A stretch of DNA of 7,836 nucleotides from CAYJXJ01 sp964374095 (GTDB taxonomy: Bacteria > Elusimicrobiota > Elusimicrobia > UBA1565 > UBA9628). The notes below the pieces were generated by a model. The model did not search any database, had not been told where the DNA came from, and saw only the letters and a list, made by a program, of their open reading frames with translations. Shown piece after piece: positions 1 through 6,374 of the stretch (the stretch's first letter is position 1; the number at the start of each line of letters is the position of its first letter). The translations under genes and the position numbers were made by a program. The stretch covers positions 1 through 7,836 of the forward strand of contig CAYJXJ010000199.1 of the NCBI GenBank assembly GCA_964374095.1. The letters are read 5' to 3'.

Positions 1-987
1 TGGCCTCTTTATAGACCCGCTTGATCCGCGATCCCACGCGGATCTTCTTGTCCAGTTTCACCGACGGCAGGTAGAGGTTGCAGAACAGCCGCCACTCGTT
101 GCGGTACAGGTCGTTCATGGCGTCGACCGCTTCCTGCGTGTCGTAACGGTCCCAGCCGATGAGCTTTCTCACGTGCGTCCAGTTCTTCTGCTCGATGTGG
201 GCCTGGTCGTCCTTCTTGTACGGCCGGCTTCGGAAACGCTGGACTTTGCTGTCTCGGCAATAGCGATCAAGAAGCCAGTTGATGAACTCCTCCCCGTTGT
301 CGCTATCGAGCCCCTTAAGCTCGAAGGGAAGGTCAATGCGCATCTCTTCGATCGCCGTCTTGACCTCCGCCGCGCCCTTTCCCAAGATCGCCCGGCACTC
401 CGTCCAGCCCGAGAACAGGTCCGTCTGGTTGACCGTGTAGGCGAAGAGCCCCTCGGCACACGACCCGGAATGGCTCACCGTGTCAATCTCCGCCCAACCG
501 GGCTCCGGCACGTTCCACGACTCCGTCTGGATCGGGATCGTCTGCCGCAGCCACCGCCCCGGCTTGGTCTTGCCGTAAATCTTGCGGCTGCGCCGGCGCT
601 TGTAGCCCGCCAGGCGCCGCTCCATCGTCGCCGCGCTCATCGCCAAGAGCTGCCGCTGATCTTGCGCGTCGAGCACCCACCGCTTCTTGATCCAGGGCAG
701 CCACAGCGGCAAGGCCTTCTTCAAGCGAACCGCCCAAAGCTGCTGGCTGGCCTCCCACACACCTTCCAGCACTCGCACCAACCGCTCGGGATAAACAGGC
801 TCTCGGTGTCGCCATGGCTTGTCCAATTCTACGACTTTCCCGTTGAGCCGCCGAGTGGCGTGCTTGCGGTGGCAGCCTAGGTTTTCGCTGACCTCGCTGA
901 TCAGACGCGACTTCTCAGTCCGCGACTTCGCCGTCGCGTAACGCCCTTGCAGGTGGTCACGTATTCTCTCCTGGCCGATGGACTCAT
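1..987 (-). pseudogene. DDE (integrase-core) transposase, partial and frameshifted near its N terminus
   Basis: Enzyme that would cut and join the ends of the insertion sequence. Reading codons that begin at positions 961, 958 and so on down to 4 gives an uninterrupted protein with a helix-turn-helix-like N terminus (SRLISEVSENLGCHRKHATR) and an integrase core. The catalytic triad is visible: Asp (codon 484-482, in AEIDTVSHSG), Asp (codon 301-299, in GLDSDNGEEF) and Glu (codon 193-191, in AHIEQKNW). Spacing is D-60-D-35-E, the classic D,D35E arrangement. The C terminus is off the window. ATG 987 has a strong Shine-Dalgarno sequence (GGAGG, 997-993, 5-nt gap) and begins MSPSARREYV, which I recall as typical for this transposase type. 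That frame then hits a stop, while the core continues in the next frame, so one base seems missing near 955-965. A longer frame-consistent ORF from ATG 1066 exists, but it has no ribosome site and a non-family N terminus. Family assignment beyond the rve fold is uncertain. Confidence 0.8.
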
Positions 988-1042
988 CTGAACCTCCCGA
1001 CCTACTGTACCCGCGTACAGTAGGGTAGCACGTCAGATGAGT
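982..1042 (-). promoter_or_regulatory. Nested inverted repeat covering the transposase ribosome site and start codon
   Basis: An outer 10-bp repeat (982-991, ACTCATCTGA, with 1033-1042, TCAGATGAGT) encloses a perfect inner 10-bp stem (1001-1010, CCTACTGTAC, with 1015-1024) that has a CCGC loop. Both stems are centred on about 1012. In the minus-strand transcript the ATG (987-985) lies in the outer stem, and the GGAGG ribosome site (997-993) lies in the internal loop between the stems. This layout would reduce translation of transcripts that read into the element from outside, as known for some other insertion sequences such as IS10 and IS50. The inner stem could instead be an operator; the pairing itself is certain. 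Confidence 0.6.
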
Positions 1043-1089
1043 TGACGACCCCTGGTGAGGGTGCATCTTACGTGACTTGAATCGTGAAC

Positions 1090-1118
1090 TTGACATGCCT
1101 GCATAATATGACTACACT
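1090..1118 (+). promoter_or_regulatory. Promoter for the toxin-antitoxin pair
   Basis: A perfect sigma-70 -35 box (TTGACA, 1090-1095) is followed after exactly 17 bp by TACACT (1113-1118), which matches 4 of 6 bases of the -10 consensus. The predicted transcription start is about 1125, at or almost at the first antitoxin codon, so the transcript would have little or no leader. If the insertion sequence ends near 1116, the -35 lies inside the element and the promoter is a junction promoter. No competing promoter for the pair is seen. Confidence 0.55.
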
Positions 1119-1126
1119 ATAGGCAT
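1095..1126. promoter_or_regulatory. Possible autoregulatory operator (ATGCCT-N20-AGGCAT)
   Basis: ATGCCT (1095-1100) and AGGCAT (1121-1126) form a 6-bp inverted repeat around the -10 box. Ribbon-helix-helix antitoxins commonly bind inverted repeats over their own promoter, so the position fits. The arms are short and such a repeat could arise by chance. Confidence 0.25.
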
Positions 1127-1381
1127 ACGAAGAAGTCAAAGGGACAGTACACGATCCGCAACGTTCCCTCCGCCGTGGACTCGGTGCTGAGGGATAGAGC
1201 GCGGCGCCAGGGGAAAAGCCTCAATGCCGTGGCCGTGGAGGCCCTCCGGTCCGCGGCGGGGGTCGGGGGCCAAGTCCGCTACGAGGACTTGGACGGCTTT
1301 TTCGGCTCCTGGATCGCGGATGCGGCCGTGGACAAGGCCCTTGAGGACCAGCGCCGCGTGGACCCGAAGCTCTGGAAATGA
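1127..1381 (+). CDS. Ribbon-helix-helix antitoxin (FitA/VapB type) with non-standard start
   Basis: Antitoxin that neutralises the adjacent PIN toxin and probably represses the pair. The N-terminal part is a ribbon-helix-helix DNA-binding fold: the strand GQYTIRNVP, then helix VDSVLRDRARRQG, then KSLNAVAVEAL. The C-terminal tail (YEDLDGFFGSW ... DPKLWK) is the usual toxin-wrapping part of this family. The frame is open back to a stop at 1109-1111 but has no ATG, GTG or TTG before GTG 1175. Starting at GTG 1175 (68 aa) would delete the DNA-binding strand and has no ribosome site. I therefore begin at ACG 1127 (84 aa, reading TKKSKGQYTIRN), which looks like an ATG changed by one transition. Initiation at ACG is unproven, and the gene may be poorly translated. 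It ends in a 4-nt overlap with the toxin (ATGA, 1378-1381), which suggests coupled translation. Confidence 0.75.
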   Translation, partial: TKKSKGQYTIRNVPSAVDSVLRDRARRQGKSLNAVAVEALRSAAGVGGQVRYEDLDGFFGSWIADAAVDKALEDQRRVDPKLWK

Positions 1382-1761
1382 GGGTCTCGCTCGACACAAA
1401 CGCCTATCGCGCCGCGGCCGACGCCGAGGTCAAGACCGTGGGGGTCTTGCGCCGCGCCGATGAAATCTGGCTGCCGTTCGTGGTCCTTGGGGAGCTTCGG
1501 GCCGGATTTACGGCCGGCAACGCCGGCAGGAGGAACGAGGCCAAGCTGACCGAGTTCCTGAACTCACCGCGGGCGCGCGTCTTGCTGGCCGACGAACAGA
1601 CGACGCATCAATACGCGGCGCTCTTCGTCCAACTCAGGCGTCAGGGAACGCCGATCCCCACCAACGACCTGTGGATCGCGGCGCTGGTGGTTCAACACGA
1701 TCTCATGCTTTTGTCATCCGACGCCCACTTCTCCAAGCTCCCGCAGATCGTACGGCTCTAA
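1378..1761 (+). CDS. vapC: PIN-domain ribonuclease toxin (VapC type)
   Basis: Metal-dependent endoribonuclease, the toxin partner of the preceding antitoxin; family members cut tRNA or rRNA and stop translation. The 127-aa length is normal for a single PIN domain. All four acidic active-site positions are present: Asp6 (SLDTNAY), Glu39 (LGELRAG), Asp97 (PTNDLWIAA) and Asp115 (SSDAHF), so the enzyme looks catalytically intact. The start ATG overlaps the antitoxin stop as ATGA, with no separate ribosome site, so translation probably depends on the antitoxin being read. The RNA target cannot be deduced. Family assignment is firm; VapC as opposed to FitB naming is a matter of convention. Confidence 0.92.
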   Translation: MRVSLDTNAYRAAADAEVKTVGVLRRADEIWLPFVVLGELRAGFTAGNAGRRNEAKLTEFLNSPRARVLLADEQTTHQYAALFVQLRRQGTPIPTNDLWIAALVVQHDLMLLSSDAHFSKLPQIVRL

Positions 1762-1824
1762 TGGGGTCACATCCCGCCATCTGACAAATTCTAGGAATTT
1801 GTCAGATGGCGGGATGTGACCCCA
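1762..1824. repeat. Perfect 30-bp inverted repeat with a 3-base loop
   Basis: Arm 1762-1791 is the exact reverse complement of arm 1795-1824, with TAG (1792-1794) between them. It starts on the base after the toxin stop codon and ends 22 bases before the mutase ATG. Arms this long and perfect are far beyond chance. Neither side has a run of T long enough for an intrinsic terminator (CTTTGC follows on the plus strand), although it could still act as an RNA-end or RNase III site. The compact layout looks like a REP-type or miniature mobile palindrome. No second copy occurs in this window. Confidence 0.9.
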
Positions 1825-1846
1825 CTTTGCTAACGTTGACGGCGGG

Positions 1847-3433
1847 ATGGAAGACCCTTCCTTCAAGACCTCATCGGGCATCGAGGTCCAGCGTTACTAC
1901 GGGCCGGATGCCGGCCCTCCCCCGGCCGAGGAACGGCCGGGGGAGTATCCCTTCACGCGCGGGGTTCATGCCACGATGTACCGCGGCAAGCCCTGGACCA
2001 TGCGCCAGTACGCGGGATTCGGCACGGCGGCGCAGACCAACGCGCGGTTCCGATGGCTCCTGGAGCAAGGGCAAACCGGCCTTTCCACGGCTTTCGACCT
2101 GCCCACCCAGATCGGTCTGGACGCGGACCACCCGCGCGCGGCCGGGGAGGTCGGCCGGGTCGGCGTGCACATCGGCCATGTCGGGGAAATGTCGGCCCTC
2201 TTCGAGGGCGTTCCCCTCGAAGAGGTGTCGACGTCTTTGACCATTAATGCGAGCGCCGCGGTCCTCCTGGCCTTTTATGTAGTCGTTGCCGAAAGGCGCG
2301 GACTCGATCCGGCCGTCTTGCGCGGGACTCTGCAAAACGACATTCTGAAAGAATTTTTGGCCCGAGGAACCTATATTTTTCCCCCGGGTCCGAGCGTGAG
2401 GCTGGCGGCCGACACGATCGAATACGCTCTCAAGAAACTTCCGAAATTCAACCCCATTTCCATTTCGGGTTACCATATCCGCGAGGCGGGTTCGGATGCG
2501 GTACAGGAAATCGCTTTCACCTTCGGCAACGCCGAGGTTTACCTAAAGGAACTGCGCCGCCGAGGCCTGACGGCCGACTCCGTCGGCCGTGGTTTGTCCT
2601 TCTTCTTCGGCTGCCACAACCACTTCCTCGAGGAGGTCGCCAAGTTCCGCGCCGCGCGCGGCGTTTGGGCCCGCATCATGAAGGAGGACTGGGGCGCCTC
2701 GGACCCCCGCGCCCAAGCCCTGCGTTTCCACGTCCAGACCTGCGGCTCGACCTTGACGAGCCGCCAGCCGCACAACAACGTCGTGCGCGTGGCGCTCCAG
2801 GCCATGGCCGCGGTGCTGGGAGGGGCCCAGTCCCTCCATACCAACGCCTTCGACGAAGCCCTGTCGCTGCCGACGGAGGACTCGGCGGGACTGGCCCTGC
2901 GCACGCAGCAGATTCTCGCCTGCGAGACGGGGGTTGCCGACGCCGCCGACCCGGTCGGGGGAGCCTGGACTGTTGAGGCCTTGACAGGGGAACTTGCAGG
3001 CCGCATACTTGGTAAGGTGAAAAGCATTCGGGAGCGGGGCGGCATGCTGAGCTTGATCGAACAGGGCCTGCCGCAGGCGGAGATCCAAGAAAGCGCCTAC
3101 CGGGACCAACTCGCTGTGGAGACGGGCCGCCGCAAGATCGTCGGGGTCAACTGCCACCAAGCCGAGGGGGAGAGCCGACGCGGGCCGAAGCCCCGCGTCC
3201 ACCGCCCCAGCCGCGGCCTTGAGGCCGAGCAGATCAAGTCTCTGAGGCGCACCAAGTCCGGGCGCGACAAATCCGCGGTGAAGACCCGACTCGCTGAGTT
3301 GGAGGACGCCGCGCGGTCTCCGTCGGAGAATTTGTTCCCGCGCCTACTCGACGGCGCGCGCGCCGGCGCCACGCTGGGCGAGCTCTGCGGCGTCTTGCGC
3401 GACGTTTTCGGCGAGCACACGGGGGGGGGATAA
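1847..3433 (+). CDS. mcmA1: Methylmalonyl-CoA mutase, catalytic (large) subunit without B12 domain
   Basis: Catalyses the radical rearrangement between (R)-methylmalonyl-CoA and succinyl-CoA in the cytoplasm, as used in propionate and odd-chain or branched amino acid metabolism. The 528 aa cover the TIM-barrel substrate domain only; the cobalamin-binding part is the separate gene at 6371. By a constant offset of 34 from the Propionibacterium enzyme, key residues are kept: Tyr55 (Tyr89), Gln163 (Gln197), Arg173 (Arg207, which grips the free carboxylate) and His210 (His244). Tyr plus Arg favour methylmalonyl-CoA over isobutyryl- or hydroxyisobutyryl-CoA. The pair at Tyr75/Arg82 is His41/Lys48 here. 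Family blocks include NDILKEF, YIFPP, SISGYH and SLHTNAFDEAL. ATG 1847 is the first possible start; its ribosome site is weak (GGCGGG abutting the ATG) and no clear promoter lies in 1825-1846. The gene ends 2 nt before the ATPase gene. Confidence 0.94.
   Translation: MEDPSFKTSSGIEVQRYYGPDAGPPPAEERPGEYPFTRGVHATMYRGKPWTMRQYAGFGTAAQTNARFRWLLEQGQTGLSTAFDLPTQIGLDADHPRAAGEVGRVGVHIGHVGEMSALFEGVPLEEVSTSLTINASAAVLLAFYVVVAERRGLDPAVLRGTLQNDILKEFLARGTYIFPPGPSVRLAADTIEYALKKLPKFNPISISGYHIREAGSDAVQEIAFTFGNAEVYLKELRRRGLTADSVGRGLSFFFGCHNHFLEEVAKFRAARGVWARIMKEDWGASDPRAQALRFHVQTCGSTLTSRQPHNNVVRVALQAMAAVLGGAQSLHTNAFDEALSLPTEDSAGLALRTQQILACETGVADAADPVGGAWTVEALTGELAGRILGKVKSIRERGGMLSLIEQGLPQAEIQESAYRDQLAVETGRRKIVGVNCHQAEGESRRGPKPRVHRPSRGLEAEQIKSLRRTKSGRDKSAVKTRLAELEDAARSPSENLFPRLLDGARAGATLGELCGVLRDVFGEHTGGG
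3421..3429 (+). promoter_or_regulatory. Run of nine G: end of mcmA1 and likely ribosome site for the ATPase gene
   Basis: Nine consecutive G (3421-3429) followed by A form the last glycine codons of the mutase subunit and lie 6 nt upstream of ATG 3436, where the Shine-Dalgarno sequence of the next gene should be. A change in run length would alter the mutase C terminus and the stop position and could change initiation of the ATPase gene. Confidence 0.45.
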
Positions 3434-3435
3434 CG

Positions 3436-5256
3436 ATGGCGGTCAAGGGAGTCCAGCGCCACAAGACGGTCATGGAGATCCTCACCGACCGCAAGCCCAT
3501 CGCGGACGAAAAGCTCTCCCAGGCCGAGGGGGAGGCCTCCAGCTCCAATAAGCCCATCCAGTTGGTCCTGCTCGAAAAAGAGCTCATGACCAAGGAGGCC
3601 CTCCTGCAGATCCTCTCGGAGGAATGGAAGGTCGCGGTGGCCGACCTCGCCACTTTGGAAATCGACAGCGAAACCGTCAAGATCATCCCCGAGACCGTGG
3701 CCCGGCGCAATTTCTGCCTTCCCTTCGCGAAGGGAGAAAGCGACCTTTCGGTGGCCATGGCCGATCCGCTCGACATCTTCATCGCGGAGGATCTCCAGAC
3801 CCGCACGGGCCTCGAGATCAAGCCCTTCCTCGCGATGCCCACCGACATCCTCGCCAACCTTGACGCCGCCTACGGCAAGGGCGGCGGCGCTCTGCTCCAG
3901 AAGATCAAGAAGGAGGAGGAGGCGGCCAAGGAGGAGAGGAGCTTCCTCGAGGACTACAGGCCCGACGAGGAGGGCACCAAGGGCCTGGAGGTCGTCAAGG
4001 AAGGCCCTAAGCAGGACATCTTCAAGGTGGACGCCTCGGCCCCCGAGGTCGAGAAGATGGTCAACGCCATCATTCTCGCCGCCATCAAAGCCAAGGCCTC
4101 CGACATTCATATCGAACCCTTCGAGGACCCCACCGGCAAGAACTCGAAGGTCCTTCTGCGCTTCCGCTGCGACGGCAACCTCCGCATGGGTCCCTTCAGC
4201 ATCCCCTGGGCCTACCGCTTCGCCCTGGCCGCCAAGATCAAGATCATGAGCAACTCCATGAACATCACGGAGCGGCGCATCCCGCAGTCGGGGCGCATCC
4301 AAATCTTGAACCAGGGCAATCCCTTGGAGTTTCGCGTCGAAATGGTGCCCACGGTCTACGGCGAGTCTTGCGTCATGCGCATACTCGACCGCAAGTCCGT
4401 GCAGGTCGACATCCTGAAGATGGGCTTCATGCAGGACACCCTCGATAAGTACCTGGCCCTCCTGAAGGGCATCGGAGGAAAGAAGAACTTCGGCTTGATC
4501 ATCGTCTGCGGACCCACGGGCTCGGGGAAGTCCACCACCCTCTACGCGTCCTTAAACCACGTCAACCGCCCCGACATCAAGATCTTGACCGCCGAGAACC
4601 CGGTGGAGTACAACTTGGACGGCATCGTCCAGGTGCCCGTCAACCCGGACCTCAAATTGGGGGAGAACAAAAAATTCGACTTCGCCACGGCCCTGCGCTC
4701 CTTCCTGCGCCTGGACCCGGACGTGATCATGGTCGGAGAGATCCGCGACACCGAGACCGCCCATATCGCCATGGAGGCCGCCATGACCGGCCACTTGGTG
4801 TTCTCGACCATCCACACCAACGACGCCTCCTCGACCATCTCGCGCCTGGTGGATATGCACATCCCCGAATTCATGGTCGTCTCCACCATCAAGGCCGTCT
4901 TGGCCCAGCGCCTTTCCCGGCGCCTCTGCAAGGAGTGCAAGGTGGAGCGCGACGCGACCGACGAGGAAAAGCGGGTCTACGAGGAGAACAAGGTGGAGCT
5001 TCCCAACGGCCATAAGCTCTTCGGCTTCAAGGGCTGCCCGGCCTGCAGCGACACCGGGTTCAAGGGCCGCCTCGGCATGCACGAGCTCCTGGTCATGGGC
5101 GACGAGCTGAGGGGCTTTTGCCTTCAGACCGTGGCCGCCGATCCGATCCGCGCCGCGGCCACCAAGCTCGGCATGCGCCTGATCGTGCAGGACGGGCTTG
5201 AGAAGGCCAAGCTGGGGGACACGACGGTCCGCGAAGTCCTCGGCGGGACGGATTAG
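3436..5256 (+). CDS. pilB: Type IV pilus / type II secretion assembly ATPase (PilB/GspE family)
   Basis: Hexameric cytoplasmic ATPase that powers addition of pilin or pseudopilin subunits at the inner membrane. The 606 aa hold an N-terminal T2SSE_N/MshEN-like domain (about 40-147), a charged Lys/Glu linker (about 155-195) and the motor (about 200-606). Motor motifs: ITERRIPQSGRI (277-288), Walker A GPTGSGKST (359-367), Asp-box region TAENPVEY (385-392), Walker B DPDVIMVGEIRD (427-438, catalytic Glu435), His box (His453, His460) and a four-Cys zinc site (C498/C501 and C534/C537). The zinc site is shared by GspE and assembly-type PilB but not by PilT, so assembly is favoured over retraction. 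The Asp-box Asp is Asn388. The N domain lacks a clear c-di-GMP-binding RLGxxL repeat. PilB or GspE cannot be decided because no pilin, PilC/GspF or secretin gene is nearby. It sits 2 nt after mcmA1 and 2 nt before the GAF-HD gene. Confidence 0.93.
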   Translation: MAVKGVQRHKTVMEILTDRKPIADEKLSQAEGEASSSNKPIQLVLLEKELMTKEALLQILSEEWKVAVADLATLEIDSETVKIIPETVARRNFCLPFAKGESDLSVAMADPLDIFIAEDLQTRTGLEIKPFLAMPTDILANLDAAYGKGGGALLQKIKKEEEAAKEERSFLEDYRPDEEGTKGLEVVKEGPKQDIFKVDASAPEVEKMVNAIILAAIKAKASDIHIEPFEDPTGKNSKVLLRFRCDGNLRMGPFSIPWAYRFALAAKIKIMSNSMNITERRIPQSGRIQILNQGNPLEFRVEMVPTVYGESCVMRILDRKSVQVDILKMGFMQDTLDKYLALLKGIGGKKNFGLIIVCGPTGSGKSTTLYASLNHVNRPDIKILTAENPVEYNLDGIVQVPVNPDLKLGENKKFDFATALRSFLRLDPDVIMVGEIRDTETAHIAMEAAMTGHLVFSTIHTNDASSTISRLVDMHIPEFMVVSTIKAVLAQRLSRRLCKECKVERDATDEEKRVYEENKVELPNGHKLFGFKGCPACSDTGFKGRLGMHELLVMGDELRGFCLQTVAADPIRAAATKLGMRLIVQDGLEKAKLGDTTVREVLGGTD

Positions 5257-5258
5257 CC

Positions 5259-6374
5259 ATGGCTGATATAACGCCGGTCGTCGAAGCGCCCAAGGCCCCG
5301 GCCATGGACACGGCCACCGCGCTCGAGCTGTTCTCGATCGCGGGCAGCCTCAATTCCGTACTCGACCTCGACGCCCTGCTCGTGAAGATCCAGGCCGCGG
5401 CGGAAAAGCTCCTTGACAGCGAACGGAGCTCGACGTTCCTGGTCACCGACGACAAGAAAAGCCTCTACTTCAAGGTGGCCACGGGAGAGAACACCAAGGC
5501 CTTGAAGAGCATGCTGCTCCCGATCGGCAAGGGCATCGCGGGTTCCGTGGCCGTGAGCCGCAAGCCCGAGATCGTCAACGACTGCCAGAACGACCCCCGC
5601 CTGGCCAAGCAGTTCGACAAGGCCGCCAGCTTCGTCACAAAATCAATGATCTGCGTGCCGATGGAGTACCGGGGGGAGGTGGTGGGCGTGGTGCAGGTCC
5701 TCAACAAGCGCACCGGGCCCTTCACCGACGCGGACCTCGGACTCATTCAAAGCCTGGCCTCCCTGGCGTCGGTGGCCATCACCAACACCAAGATCATGGC
5801 CGACCAGAAGAACTTCTTCTCCCACACCATGGAGATCATGGCCGGGGTGATCGAGACCTCCAAGCCCGCCATGATGGGCCATCCGGCGCGCGCGGCGAAG
5901 CTCGCCTCCGCCATCGGACGGATGCTCGAGGTGAGCGAGTACGACTACCGCATGCTCTACTACGCCGGCATCCTTCATGACGTGGGCTACGTCGCCTTCA
6001 ACAACCCGGCCATGCTCTCGGATTTCGGCATCATCAAGGCGGCCGAGGAGCTGCACCCGACCATGTCGGTGAAGATGCTCGAAGGCATCAAGATGGTCGA
6101 AGGGGCGCTGCCGATGATCCAATCCCACCACGAGAAGTTCGACGGCACGGGCTTCCCGAGCAAGCTCGCGGGGGCCGACATCCCCATGGGCGGGCGCATC
6201 CTTCAGCTCGTGGAGTGCATGGAGGAGATACGGATGGTGGGGCTCAAGGGTCCCGACCTCTACCGCCAGGCTCTCACGGAAGCCAATGACGGCGCGGGCA
6301 TGAGCTTCGATCCGGACGTGGTGAAGGCTTTCGCCGCCCTCATGGAGCGGCCCGAATCCGTCTGGGGCGGATGA
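5259..6374 (+). CDS. GAF-domain protein with degenerate HD-GYP (HD phosphohydrolase) domain
   Basis: Probable soluble signalling protein. The GAF sensor domain (about 20-180) shows typical blocks: LLPIGKGIAGSV, MICVPMEYRGEVVGVVQVLN, and FTDADLGLIQSLA. The HD-GYP-like domain (about 185-365) keeps metal-site residues: His208, His240-Asp241, His266 (HP), His290-His291 and Asp295. The signature is DGTGFP (295-300), not DGxGYP. In the HD motif the Lys of HD-x-GK is Tyr244, and the usual late Asp motif (DxxDA) reads ECMEE (319-323). HD-GYP enzymes hydrolyse cyclic-di-GMP; with these changes it may be slow, use another substrate, or act only as a sensor. No signal peptide or membrane segment is visible. 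It begins 2 nt after the ATPase gene and overlaps mcmA2 by ATGA (6371-6374), so it is co-translated with both. Function in pilus control is inferred from position. Confidence 0.85.
   Translation: MADITPVVEAPKAPAMDTATALELFSIAGSLNSVLDLDALLVKIQAAAEKLLDSERSSTFLVTDDKKSLYFKVATGENTKALKSMLLPIGKGIAGSVAVSRKPEIVNDCQNDPRLAKQFDKAASFVTKSMICVPMEYRGEVVGVVQVLNKRTGPFTDADLGLIQSLASLASVAITNTKIMADQKNFFSHTMEIMAGVIETSKPAMMGHPARAAKLASAIGRMLEVSEYDYRMLYYAGILHDVGYVAFNNPAMLSDFGIIKAAEELHPTMSVKMLEGIKMVEGALPMIQSHHEKFDGTGFPSKLAGADIPMGGRILQLVECMEEIRMVGLKGPDLYRQALTEANDGAGMSFDPDVVKAFAALMERPESVWGG

Larger units (their letters stand above)
1..1116 (-). mobile_element. Insertion sequence, 5' part only (IS481/rve-like), runs off the left edge
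   Basis: The stretch holds one leftward DDE transposase gene and its structured leader. The element continues beyond base 1, so its far end is not visible. The inner boundary is inferred, not proven: on the minus strand TGTAGT (1116 to 1111) is the last point before the toxin-antitoxin promoter and coding region, and rve-type elements often begin with TGT. No target-site duplication can be tested because only one end is present. The non-coding part, 988-1116, holds the hairpin described separately and a -35 box pointing outward toward the antitoxin. Confidence 0.6.

Noticed and set aside
173..880. 235-codon plus-strand open frame
   Set aside because: It is antisense to the transposase core, whose D,D35E motif is clear on the other strand, and its translation shows no recognisable domain.
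988..1066. Transposase start at ATG 1066
   Set aside because: It keeps one open frame, but has no ribosome site, reads through the hairpin and gives an unrelated N terminus, whereas ATG 987 has GGAGG and a family-like start.
1103..1131. Leftward promoter for the transposase (TTCGTA, 17 bp, TATTAT on the minus strand)
   Set aside because: The -10-like box is reasonable but the -35 matches only about half the consensus, and it overlaps the better rightward promoter.
1762..1830. Intrinsic terminator for the toxin gene
   Set aside because: The stem is ideal but there is no T-run on either side, and a 30-bp perfect stem is longer than typical terminators.
1847..3433. Isobutyryl- or 2-hydroxyisobutyryl-CoA mutase large subunit
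   Set aside because: Those enzymes replace the Tyr89/Arg207 pair; here Tyr55 and Arg173 occupy these positions, which favours methylmalonyl-CoA.
3097..4302. 401-codon minus-strand open frame
   Set aside because: Shadow of the mutase and ATPase genes in G+C-rich DNA; low-complexity Leu/Gly/Asp-rich translation spanning two real genes.
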